Shown here piece by piece: positions 34,922 to 42,560 of a DNA stretch of 64,000 nucleotides. The notes under the pieces were generated by a model. The model had not been told where the DNA came from. It ran no database searches and was given only the letters and a program-made list of their open reading frames with translations. Origin of the DNA: Aquimarina longa SW024 (lineage in GTDB: Bacteria; Bacteroidota; Bacteroidia; Flavobacteriales; Flavobacteriaceae). Each line of letters begins with the position of its first letter. Position 1 is the stretch's first letter. The stretch is from contig NZ_KQ474105.1 of the NCBI RefSeq assembly GCF_001401755.1, forward strand, positions 62,634 to 126,633, written 5' to 3'. The translations under genes and the position numbers were made by a program.

Positions 34922-35755
34922 TTATTGTACTATATTCCCTTGGTTGTCCCATTTTTTGAGAACATCGCCTATTCGTTCTGTCTCTTTTTGCCCATTTTTG
35001 TGCCAATATATATAATCGGATGAGTTTATTTTTTCGAATTCAATTTGACCATTATCATACCAGCTTTTAATTATTTCTTCATCAAAGTACCCATCTTTAA
35101 TAGATAATTTTCGCTTATTTCCTGTATTATCATATTCAATAAATTCGCCTAATATTTGTCCATTTACTACTGAGTATTCACGCTTAAGAATTCCGTTTTT
35201 TAAATAATCTTTATATTTCCCAGTATAATTTGGATCAATAGATTTACCTTCTTCATCTCTACAAAAATCATCGGGTTTCGCTACAATTTGGTGTGCAATT
35301 TTTTCTACAGCATAGTAATAATACTTGTATTTAGCTTCTAAAGTTTGGACTTTATCGAACCAATCATCATCATCTTGATTTTCTGCGAGTTCTTTTATTT
35401 CGATTTCATTCTCAATGTAAAACGCTACTGTTTTTTCTAAATTAGGAATTTCGGATTCAAAATTAAATTCCTTTGCATACAAGATTAACTTGTTGTAGTA
35501 CTCTTCAACGAATTTTCTTTCTGTAAAGTCAAAAAAGAATTGAATCTTTCCATTTCTAGAAGCCCACTCATCTTCATATAATATTTCACAAAGTTCAACT
35601 CTTTTTGATACTGCTTTTTGTTCTTCGGCACTTAAACTGATTTCATCGAGAAATTCATTTGAATGTGCAATCAATTGGATCAAGGCATGAGGATTATCTC
35701 CATTTCTAAAATCACTATATAAGTAAAAATCGTATTTATTAATTTTTGGAATCAT
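34922..35755 (-). CDS. Cytoplasmic protein with C-terminal MORN/YwqK-like repeats
   Basis: This 277-residue protein lacks a signal peptide. The first 185 residues are acidic and helical, with a run of Tyr residues (KYKYYYYAVEK). The last 85 residues have MORN-like units: GKYKDYLKNGILKREYSV, then GEFIEYDNTGN, then KSWYDNGQIEFEK and YWHKNGQKETERIG. Such repeats occur in YwqK-type proteins, sometimes annotated as antitoxin or immunity proteins. No toxin gene is adjacent, so function is open. Confidence 0.6.
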   Translation of the reverse strand: MIPKINKYDFYLYSDFRNGDNPHALIQLIAHSNEFLDEISLSAEEQKAVSKRVELCEILYEDEWASRNGKIQFFFDFTERKFVEEYYNKLILYAKEFNFESEIPNLEKTVAFYIENEIEIKELAENQDDDDWFDKVQTLEAKYKYYYYAVEKIAHQIVAKPDDFCRDEEGKSIDPNYTGKYKDYLKNGILKREYSVVNGQILGEFIEYDNTGNKRKLSIKDGYFDEEIIKSWYDNGQIEFEKINSSDYIYWHKNGQKETERIGDVLKKWDNQGNIVQ

Positions 35756-35854
35756 CGATCTCTGTTAATTGTAGTAGTATTAATTTTCTAATATAAGAAT
35801 TAGTACAAAGCGGTAGGTTTTAATATATTGATTATTTTGTATTTAATTTTTGCC

Positions 35855-36041
35855 CCACATTATGCATTAGCAAATCTACTACAGCTCGAAACTGCTTCGA
35901 CATATAGCACTTTGTTAAGCTTCTCAAATTAACGGTAGCCCTTCGACCTAGCTCAAGGTAAACTGCTATGCTGAATTTGATGAAACATTATATTTTATTG
36001 CATTTGCAAGCTTCATAACGAAGTTCTAATGCATAATGCGG
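35855..36041. repeat. Inverted-repeat element (MITE/REP-like), about 187 bases
   Basis: The element is bounded by near-perfect 16-base inverted arms, CCACATTATGCATTAG (35855-35870) and CTAATGCATAATGCGG (36026-36041), with one mismatch. Inside are a GC-richer REP-like palindrome near 35938-35955 (CCCTTCGACCTAGCTCAAGG) and a hairpin AACTTCGTTATGAAGCTT-like near the right end. The right end is similar to 53705-53739. It fills the gap between the MORN-type gene and the surface-protein gene. No transposase is present. Confidence 0.6.
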
Positions 36042-36077
36042 ATTTAAGCTTTAATACTATTTAAAGCAACAAATGGT

Positions 36078-37031
36078 TTACTTTTTAGATTCCAATTTAG
36101 CTAATCTGGATTGTAACTCAAGAAGTTTATTATTTAGTAATTCTAAATTTTCAATTTTTTTAGCTTGCTTTTTAATCTCTTTTTGTTGTTGGATTGTGTA
36201 AAGTGTCAATTCTTCAATTTTTTGAAGTAATTTAGAATCCATTTCACCAAGATAAATTCCATTTTCTTTTACTTCTTCTGCACTTGGGATATCTTTTAAA
36301 TGCCCTTTTTCTTTAATGTGGTTTTCTACATCGATTAAGGTTGGTAGTTTGTAGTCGTCATAAAAGACAAAATCCGCCCATTCTGTTTCTACTTTAATTT
36401 CTTTAGCTCTTATTTTACCGTTTACAGCTAGTTTCCATCCTTTGGGATCTATTGTTCCTATTCCGATATTTCCGTTACCTCTTCCAAGTATAATTGACTC
36501 ACCTGCTTGGTTTTCGAAATGAAAGGCATAATGAGTACCCAGACCTCCTTTAGAATAGATTCCATAACCACTGGTTGAAGTATTGATGAATAATGCGTTG
36601 TTGTCATTTGGCATATCCCCAGATTGTGTTAGTCTACCATTAGTAAAACGTGTTGGGCCTTTTACATGAAGTTTTGCTTGTGGAGCAGTTACTCCTATTC
36701 CAATATTTCCATTACCATTTCCAAGTATAATTGACTCACCTGCCTGATTTTCGAAATGAAAGGCATAATGAGTATCCAGACCTCCTTTAGAATAAATCCC
36801 ATAACCACTAGTTGAAGTGTTGATAAATAATGCGTTATTATCATTTGGCATATCCCCAGATTGTGTTAGTCTACCATTTGTAAATCGCGTTGGACCTTTT
36901 ACATGAAGTTTTGCTTCAGGGTTTTCTGTCCCAATTCCAACATTGCCATTTGATTGATGGATCTGATTCTGACTAAACCCAAAATTTAACATCCCAATTA
37001 TTACTCCTATTGTGAAAATTGTTTTTCTCAT
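36078..37031 (-). CDS. Repeat-bearing exported protein with coiled-coil C-terminus (tail-fibre-like)
   Basis: This is a 317-residue exported protein with signal peptide ending FGFSQ. Two 79-residue units follow, each starting GN(V/I)GIG and containing KLHVKGPTRFTNGRLTQSGD and FHFENQAGESIILG. Then comes a C-terminal domain with LKDIPSAEEVKENGIYLGEM and a coiled coil (KIEELTLYTIQQQKEI to the end). GIGT repeats with this ending are common in Bacteroidota surface proteins that resemble phage tail-fibre tips. It is the intact paralogue of the broken gene at 26636-27609 and carries the same promoter motif. A role in adhesion or surface coat is a guess. Confidence 0.7.
   Translation of the reverse strand: MRKTIFTIGVIIGMLNFGFSQNQIHQSNGNVGIGTENPEAKLHVKGPTRFTNGRLTQSGDMPNDNNALFINTSTSGYGIYSKGGLDTHYAFHFENQAGESIILGNGNGNIGIGVTAPQAKLHVKGPTRFTNGRLTQSGDMPNDNNALFINTSTSGYGIYSKGGLGTHYAFHFENQAGESIILGRGNGNIGIGTIDPKGWKLAVNGKIRAKEIKVETEWADFVFYDDYKLPTLIDVENHIKEKGHLKDIPSAEEVKENGIYLGEMDSKLLQKIEELTLYTIQQQKEIKKQAKKIENLELLNNKLLELQSRLAKLESKK
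36484..36957 (-). repeat. Two tandem 237-base coding repeats
   Basis: Units 36484-36720 and 36721-36957 inside the surface-protein gene differ by only a few bases except at the ends. They encode the two 79-residue units and are a recent in-gene duplication. Confidence 0.8.
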
Positions 37032-37063
37032 TTTTTATTTAATTTTATTGTTTTATATAGTTA

Positions 37064-37091
37064 TATATGTTGTAACAAGGCAAAATGTTAC
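37064..37091 (-). promoter_or_regulatory. ECF-type promoter motif, copy 3
   Basis: GTAAC (37091-37087), 16 bases, ACATATA (37070-37064) on the minus strand, 33 bases before the ATG of the intact surface-protein gene. Confidence 0.6.
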
Positions 37092-37226
37092 TTTAATTGT
37101 TTAATTTTTTTTTAAAATTATTTAGGTTGTTAATATCAATCTAAAATTAGGAGTACGAGATAATAGATTAGAATATCTTTTTTTATATAATAAGGTTTTA
37201 TACAATACATCACCTTATTATAAACT

Positions 37227-37781
37227 TTACTCCACATCATACTCATCAAAGATATCATATACTTTTTGAGCGTAGTTAATTGGACTTATAGGTAATCCTT
37301 CATCAAAATCTTCTGGGTATTCTTTTAGCTCGATCTTTCCCTCTGTGGGTTTAAACATAATTTCAGGAATTTCTCTAACTACGATTTCATCCAAATAATC
37401 ACTTGTCCAATCATATGCTTCGACATCACTTTTTGGATTAAAAATAATTTCATTTCCTTTATAAAACCCGGCTATATATTTTTTTTCAATTTCTTCTACA
37501 AAATCAAATCCATCAATGCCATATCCTTCTTTTTCGAGATAATCTTCTCGGTTTAAGAACTTCTTTTTCCATCTTGGAGCAGACATCCAATAGACTACCA
37601 GAATAATTGCTTTGTCTATTTTGGGATTATCTTTTATCCAGTTGCATAAAAAACTATTGCCATCAAAATTTGAAGTTATGACAGACTTATAGATATCTAA
37701 TTGTGTTGCGTTTTCAAGAAATTCTAACCAAATTTTATGTTCTAGTTTTTCAAATTCCTCAGTACTTATTTTTTTCTTCAT
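37227..37781 (-). CDS. DUF4274-like cytoplasmic protein
   Basis: This 184-residue acidic protein has no signal. The N-terminal half has FDGNSFLCNWIKDNPKIDKAIILVVYWMSAPRW, which resembles the DUF4274 pattern (a helix pair with LxxWIxxNPxxDxAxxLxxYW). The second half, with EEIEKKYIAGFYKGNEIIFN, is specific to a subgroup. DUF4274 members are often found among immunity-type genes, but no toxin is next to it. I treat the domain as likely and the role as unknown. Confidence 0.6.
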   Translation of the reverse strand: MKKKISTEEFEKLEHKIWLEFLENATQLDIYKSVITSNFDGNSFLCNWIKDNPKIDKAIILVVYWMSAPRWKKKFLNREDYLEKEGYGIDGFDFVEEIEKKYIAGFYKGNEIIFNPKSDVEAYDWTSDYLDEIVVREIPEIMFKPTEGKIELKEYPEDFDEGLPISPINYAQKVYDIFDEYDVE

Positions 37782-37815
37782 TGATTAGGGGATTTTTTAT
37801 TAAACTTATAAAGTT

Positions 37816-37902
37816 AAAAAACATCTCCCTAAATCCCTCTTCAAAAGAGGGACTTTTGGTTCCTCTCTTTTTGAAGGATAGGCTAGATGAGGATGTTTTT
37901 TT
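37816..37902. terminator. Long imperfect palindrome acting as a terminator, flavobacterial repeat type
   Basis: Left arm from 37816 (AAAAAACATCTCCCTAAATC, continuing with CCTCTTCAAAAGAGGGA). The right arm ends at about 37902 (AGATGAGGATGTTTTTTT). The arms match over most of their 40 bases, with A and T runs at the ends. It sits between the stop of the gene at 37975 and the start of the DUF4274 gene. Similar intergenic repeats are widespread in this family. Confidence 0.6.
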
Positions 37903-37974
37903 ATTTTGCAAATCACAGTTGACTGTAAGACAATTATTTCGTGTTTGTTTTACAACTCACGTTTATATTTAATA

Positions 37975-38454
37975 TTAAAATACCTCAATATATATTTCTT
38001 TTAGTTTTTCTGACTCAATAGCTTGTTTCTCAACTGCTTCATTATGGTTACTACTGCTCTTTTTTGGCCATATATGAAATCCACCTTTCATTTTAAGTTT
38101 TAGAGATGATTGCATAATGTTTTCTATCATTTTAGGGCTAAAATGTTTACTTAAATCTGTTAAATCATTCCATATACCCCAAATACCATTTTCGTCTGCA
38201 TCTCCTTTATATGAAATCTGATGAGTAGCATAGGTTTTGATCATTTCAACTTTAAAACTATCTAAGTTATAGTTTCCTTTCCAGGTAAAAGGCGCAACAT
38301 CATCTATTCCTGATCCAGATATAGTATTATTTGTAAAGCACAGTTCAATAGCCATTTTATGTTGCTTGGGAGAATCGCTATAACAATAAAAACCTTCCCA
38401 ATGTCCGCTTGGAAAAAAATGATGCGTTTCTGTGTTTTGAGATTTTATTGCCAT
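37975..38454 (-). CDS. Hypothetical cytoplasmic protein, lipocalin-like
   Basis: In this 159-residue protein without signal peptide the first 105 residues alternate as beta strands: GHWEGFYCYSDS, KMAIELCFTNNTISGSGID, FTWKGNYNLDSFKVEMIKTY and GDADENGIWGIW. This looks like a small barrel such as a lipocalin-like fold. The rest is a Lys/Ser-rich tail. No family name is certain. Confidence 0.5.
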   Translation of the reverse strand: MAIKSQNTETHHFFPSGHWEGFYCYSDSPKQHKMAIELCFTNNTISGSGIDDVAPFTWKGNYNLDSFKVEMIKTYATHQISYKGDADENGIWGIWNDLTDLSKHFSPKMIENIMQSSLKLKMKGGFHIWPKKSSSNHNEAVEKQAIESEKLKEIYIEVF

Positions 38455-38482
38455 TTATTCATAGGGTTTAAAATTTATTCAC

Positions 38483-38989
38483 TTAGGTTAGTGCCATAAT
38501 AATTGTTATAGACATTCCGATAATTGAAGCAATAATATTGTTACTTACCAGTTCGCTTTTTGCTATTCCATATTTTAGATTACTAATTTCCTTTATATTC
38601 ATTATACCAATAAACAATAGAATAATGGCAGTAAAAATTATACATACAAAAAAATCTATTCTATTAAAGAACTCTTTATAATTCCAGTTAAATATAATAG
38701 TAGAAAGCAAGAAAAAGAAAAAGGATGTTATTAATATCCATCCAATTCTTCTATTAATAAAAATACCAACAAAAGGAATCAGGAATATTAATATCGATCT
38801 AAAGTAAGATGTTTTAGTTATGATTTTTAGATAGTTTAATAATCCGCTATTTGGTTCTATGTTAATAGCCGAATAGAAGTGTATGTTATTATAAGCACGA
38901 ACTAAAACTGTAATAAATAAACCAAGTATTAATAGCTTTATTATTGGAATAAGATAGTTTTTTTTTATGTTTTCAGTTTTTACTCCCAT
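38483..38989 (-). CDS. Hypothetical multi-pass membrane protein under the ECF-type promoter motif
   Basis: In this 168-residue protein five hydrophobic segments span most of the length. There is no signature motif and no charged pore residues. It is preceded by promoter-motif copy 4 and followed by an unrelated gene, so it may belong to an envelope regulon with the other motif-bearing genes. Confidence 0.55.
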   Translation of the reverse strand: MGVKTENIKKNYLIPIIKLLILGLFITVLVRAYNNIHFYSAINIEPNSGLLNYLKIITKTSYFRSILIFLIPFVGIFINRRIGWILITSFFFFLLSTIIFNWNYKEFFNRIDFFVCIIFTAIILLFIGIMNIKEISNLKYGIAKSELVSNNIIASIIGMSITIIMALT

Positions 38990-39020
38990 TAATGTTTCTA
39001 ATTACAAATCATGTTTACTA

Positions 39021-39048
39021 TATATGTCATAGCAGAGCAAAATGTTAC
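39021..39048 (-). promoter_or_regulatory. ECF-type promoter motif, copy 4
   Basis: GTAAC (39048-39044), 16 bases, ACATATA (39027-39021) on the minus strand, 32 bases before the ATG of the five-helix membrane protein gene. Confidence 0.6.
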
Positions 39049-39072
39049 AAGATATTTTTCATAATACTTATT

Positions 39073-39375
39073 TTACTCCACTTCACCATACAGATAAGTT
39101 CTTGTAGCATTGCCACTTTGGCTGTTCTCAATACTATAAGCGCCAAATAACCCAATTGCAATACAAGCAATTAAAATTGTGAATTGAATTATTTTTTGTT
39201 TCCGATTTGATTCTTTCAGAATAAGAATAATAGAAAGAATTAAAAGCGTAAGAATACCTGTTTTTAGAATACCATCAATAAAAAGAGGAGTTCCAGAAAA
39301 ATACCTGAAATAAAAAGCTAAATAAAGTCCAACTATACTTGAAATGAATAAGACTTTTATCGTTTTTGATTTCAT
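39073..39375 (-). CDS. Small three-helix membrane protein
   Basis: In this 100-residue protein three hydrophobic segments are at about residues 8-25, 33-52 and 62-80, followed by a short polar end. No family is recognised. The start lies 11 bases after the stop of the upstream gene on the same strand, so the two are co-transcribed. Confidence 0.5.
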   Translation of the reverse strand: MKSKTIKVLFISSIVGLYLAFYFRYFSGTPLFIDGILKTGILTLLILSIILILKESNRKQKIIQFTILIACIAIGLFGAYSIENSQSGNATRTYLYGEVE

Positions 39376-39386
39376 TAAGGTATTAT

Positions 39387-40076
39387 TTATTGTTTTTCTA
39401 TTTCCGTTTGTAAATTCTCCATTCTTTTGTCTGTCATTGTTGCGGTTTTAGACATTCCGTTTATTACTTCAAATATCAAAGTTAAAGAAACAGACGGATC
39501 TAAGATGTTTTTGGTTTCTATTAAAATACGGCAAATAGCATTTATTACTATTCGTAATGTTTTTTCATCGCTTTCAAGATTAATATTTTCATCAATGTAT
39601 TTTCTTGTTTCATATCCAGCTCGTAAAGGCAATAAAAAAGGCTTATTCTCATCAGGTATACTTAAGGTAATATTACCCCATTCTGATTTTCCAATATTCG
39701 CAGCATAAACTTCAAAAATTGCATTTAATGAGGGAAAAGGACTCTTGCTAAAATGAGAATTTATTTTTCTTTTGATTCTTGAGAAAACACATTCTTCTGG
39801 TAAGTCATTCCAATCTTCCACATTTATTGGGCCAACAAGGATTTCATTAATTTTTTCTGAAAACATTGGCGATCCTGGTTCATAATCGTGTTCATAGATT
39901 GAAAATTCATTAGCAATTTTAATACACCTTTCGGCTACAATTGTTGCTATTACGCAAAGGGCATCTTCAACTCGAACACCTTTTTCGCTTTGAACACTGT
40001 TATAAACATAGTTTACTAGATTTTTAGTCAGTTTCTCGACTGAAGGTTTAGAATTTAAAAAGTCAAAAACTCCCAT
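39387..40076 (-). CDS. Hypothetical cytoplasmic protein, 229 residues
   Basis: No signal or membrane helix is visible. Mixed helix and loop with GVRVEDALCVIATIVAERC in the first half and KYIDENINLESDEKTLRIVINAICRIL in the second. No known domain is recognised. It heads a two-gene operon with the small membrane protein 11 bases downstream. Two hairpins lie between it and the next gene to the right. Confidence 0.5.
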   Translation of the reverse strand: MGVFDFLNSKPSVEKLTKNLVNYVYNSVQSEKGVRVEDALCVIATIVAERCIKIANEFSIYEHDYEPGSPMFSEKINEILVGPINVEDWNDLPEECVFSRIKRKINSHFSKSPFPSLNAIFEVYAANIGKSEWGNITLSIPDENKPFLLPLRAGYETRKYIDENINLESDEKTLRIVINAICRILIETKNILDPSVSLTLIFEVINGMSKTATMTDKRMENLQTEIEKQ

Positions 40077-40151
40077 AGTTTTTTTAATGTTGTTATAATG
40101 CTTTGCTGTTTGAATTATAAACCAAAAGTATTGATAAATGGTATGAATATA

Positions 40152-40234
40152 AAAAGCCCCACCTTTTTAATAAAAGCAGGACTTTTCTCGGGGGTCTAAA
40201 AAATACCCAATCCTGATTGCTCAGGTTGGGTATT
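40152..40234 (-). terminator. Two consecutive hairpins
   Basis: The stronger hairpin is 40202-40234: AATACCCAA-t-CCTGA, loop TTGC, TCAGG-TTGGGTATT. It lies 47 bases after the stop of the gene at 40281. A weaker stem (AAAAGCCC near 40152-40160 with GGACTTTT near 40179-40186) is to its left. Confidence 0.65.
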
Positions 40235-40280
40235 GGTCGTTTTAGATACTCGATAGAGTGCTCGTTTTACGTGTTCATCT

Positions 40281-40916
40281 CTATAGAGTACTGCTACTGC
40301 TTCTTAAGATTTCAAACAGGCTATTAAGGTGCTGAACCCGCGCTTCTGTAGTAATCATGCGATTACCTTTTTGGTTTTCTTGTGCTGTATTGGCATCCCG
40401 CAAAGCTTTTGATAATGGTGCTGCTTTGTCTAGTAATGTAGAAGGAGTACCAGCAGCATCTAGTTGCGTACGATAGGTGTTTATAGTTTCAGATAGGTTT
40501 TCCATAAATTGTATTAACCTAGGTTGACTACTAAAAATATTTGCAATACGATTAACTCCAAACTGCTTTTGTATTGCAGGTTGATCGATAAAGGATTTTT
40601 TTGCCCAATATTTAAGATCATCGAGATACTTTTTACAATTTTCGATCTCTAGATGCACCTTTTTGGTTTTGATATTTAACTGAGTTATACCAGCGATATT
40701 ACTACCTTCTGTAAAAGCATCAGTTATTTTTTGCTTTATCGTTTCGGGTAAGATTTCAGGAAACACTGCTGGATCAAAAGTGTTAAAATGGTTAATGTCT
40801 GCGATCAAATACCCTGTAATGGTATCTGCTGTTTCTAACAGAATAGCATAGAACGTATAGGGTAAGATATAGATGTTCTGTACTTTTTGATTTTTGTATA
40901 GCTGTCTTATTTGCAA
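40281..40916 (-). CDS. Hypothetical protein, 211 residues
   Basis: This is a cytoplasmic, largely helical protein; I do not recognise the family. The start QIRQLYKNQKVQNIYILPYTFYAILLET has a hydrophobic stretch too short and polar for a membrane helix. The later part TINTYRTQLDAAGTPSTLLDKAAPLSKALRDAN suggests coiled helices. It ends with SSSSTL. It stands between the accessory region and the nos operon, transcribed the same way as nos. The 20-base tandem repeat separates it from nosY. Confidence 0.5.
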   Translation of the reverse strand: MQIRQLYKNQKVQNIYILPYTFYAILLETADTITGYLIADINHFNTFDPAVFPEILPETIKQKITDAFTEGSNIAGITQLNIKTKKVHLEIENCKKYLDDLKYWAKKSFIDQPAIQKQFGVNRIANIFSSQPRLIQFMENLSETINTYRTQLDAAGTPSTLLDKAAPLSKALRDANTAQENQKGNRMITTEARVQHLNSLFEILRSSSSTL

Positions 40917-40990
40917 AATATTGTAAGCAATGATAAAAAAATATAATTTGATACTTTAAATAGATTCCAGATCAAATCTAGAATAACCAA

Positions 40991-41070
40991 TGTAGTGTCT
41001 ATAAAATCTCTGTGATGTCTACAAAGTTGCTGTAGCGTTCACAAACTTTCTGTGATGACTAACAAAGTTG
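40991..41070. repeat. Four degenerate 20-base tandem repeats
   Basis: Units begin at 40991, 41011, 41031 and 41051, exactly 20 bases apart. Each starts TGTAG or TGTGATG and ends near AAGTTG or AATCTC, for example TGTGATGTCTACAAAGTTGC. It lies in the gap between nosY and the hypothetical gene. No spacer is present, so it is not a CRISPR array. Confidence 0.6.
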
Positions 41071-41077
41071 ATACTGT

Positions 41078-41860
41078 TTAAAAATCTTTCTTTTTAGATT
41101 TAAAAATAATTCTGAGCATTGGTATGAATACCCAAAGAGATAACATGAGTATGGAAATGATCAAACCAAAGTTAGTACCAAAGAATTTTTTAAATACCGC
41201 ACCTGTATATCCTAATAATGCCGAAATATCCAGTTTTAATAAGATCAAGGTTCTTGATAAATCTATAGGATTTAGCATTGTACCAATTAAAGATAATTTG
41301 TCTAATGGGTAATCTTCAAAAAGGAGTAATGACATTAAAAAGATACCATCATAAATAATAGCTAGAAAAAGCCATAACAATACGGCATATCCAAACCCTT
41401 TGATCTTATTTTCGTTAGAAAGTGATATATTAAATGCTAGTGCCGTAAAAATAAAGGTGAGAAACGTCCCCGTAACCAACAATAACGAAAAATTCCAGAT
41501 ACTATCAGATCTAAATATACCGTATAGAATAAATGGAATTCCAATGCCTAATACCAGACTCATAGTAAGTGATAGAGATACGCCAAGGTATTGCCCCAAG
41601 AAGATCGCATTTCGTTTAAGAGGTTGTGCCAGTAGTAGCTCGGTAAACTCCTTTGAGTTATAATAATACATGACTCCAAAAATAGTTCCTATCAAAGGTA
41701 CCAGAACGATAATCACATTCATTAGGGTAATGATAGCTTTAGATAGATCATTATTAAGAAAAAGCAATACAGTACCCAGTAGGAGGTAGAATAAAAAGTA
41801 AACATAACTCCAACGGCTACGCATTAAATCATAAAAGCTGTATTTTAATATTTTAAGCAT
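41078..41860 (-). CDS. nosY: Nitrous oxide reductase maturation ABC permease
   Basis: NosY is the membrane part of the NosFY ABC exporter that supplies a sulfur species for the CuZ centre, with NosD outside. The 260 residues form about six hydrophobic helices. EFTELLLAQPLKRNAIFLGQYLG near residue 70 is characteristic of NosY-type ABC-2 permeases. It overlaps nosF by 8 bases, and the order nosD-nosF-nosY is standard. It is the last gene of the nos operon. Confidence 0.88.
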   Translation of the reverse strand: MLKILKYSFYDLMRSRWSYVYFLFYLLLGTVLLFLNNDLSKAIITLMNVIIVLVPLIGTIFGVMYYYNSKEFTELLLAQPLKRNAIFLGQYLGVSLSLTMSLVLGIGIPFILYGIFRSDSIWNFSLLLVTGTFLTFIFTALAFNISLSNENKIKGFGYAVLLWLFLAIIYDGIFLMSLLLFEDYPLDKLSLIGTMLNPIDLSRTLILLKLDISALLGYTGAVFKKFFGTNFGLIISILMLSLWVFIPMLRIIFKSKKKDF

Positions 41861-42560
41861 AACTGGTTTTTAATATCGATGCAATAGCATGTTCAAAATT
41901 AGGTTGTTGGGTTTGGCTTTTGAGTTGTGCTATACTTCCTCTGAAATATATTTTTCCTTCTAACAGAAACACAATCTCATCAGAAATTTCTTCGACAAAA
42001 CTCATGATATGAGAGGTGATTAGGATTGTTTTTTCGTTGGTTTTTTCTTTTCTGATCAGTTCTTTGAGGCGAATTAATGAGATAGGATCGAGTCCTGTTG
42101 TAGGTTCATCGAGGATAAGGATGGGACTATTAAACATAAAGGTAAGAACGATGTTTACTTTCTGCTTTGTTCCTCCGGATAAGTTACCTAGTTTTTTGTT
42201 GAGAAAAGGAGCTAGGTTAAACAGTTCAATTAGTTCTTGATCAGCTTGGGTATTACCTCTTAGATCTTTGATCATTTTAAAGAGCTCTTTTACACTAAGG
42301 TTATTAGGAAAATTGGCAATCTGAGGTAGGTAATCTACGTTCTTTTTATAGTGCCAGTTGTTTTTGATATTTTCTCCCATAATATGAATGGTGCCTTGAG
42401 TAGGGACTACCATGCCTAAAATACTTTTTATCAAGGTAGTTTTGCCAGATCCATTAGGGCCTAATATAGCATAGATACCACTACTGTTTATCGTAAGATC
42501 AATCCCAGTTAATACACTGTTTTTTTTAAATGTTTTATGAAGGTTTTGTATTGTAATCAT
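41853..42560 (-). CDS. nosF: Nitrous oxide reductase maturation ABC ATPase
   Basis: This is a 235-residue ATPase with Walker A GPNGSGKTTLIKSILG, signature NLSGGTKQKVNIVLTF and Walker B PILILDEPTTGLDP, followed by the switch His in LITSHIMSF. It pairs with NosY and serves NosZ maturation. It overlaps nosD by 4 bases and nosY by 8. Confidence 0.92.
   Translation of the reverse strand: MITIQNLHKTFKKNSVLTGIDLTINSSGIYAILGPNGSGKTTLIKSILGMVVPTQGTIHIMGENIKNNWHYKKNVDYLPQIANFPNNLSVKELFKMIKDLRGNTQADQELIELFNLAPFLNKKLGNLSGGTKQKVNIVLTFMFNSPILILDEPTTGLDPISLIRLKELIRKEKTNEKTILITSHIMSFVEEISDEIVFLLEGKIYFRGSIAQLKSQTQQPNFEHAIASILKTSYA

Noticed and set aside
40991..41070. CRISPR array
   Set aside because: Units are degenerate, directly abutting and without spacers, and no cas gene is near.
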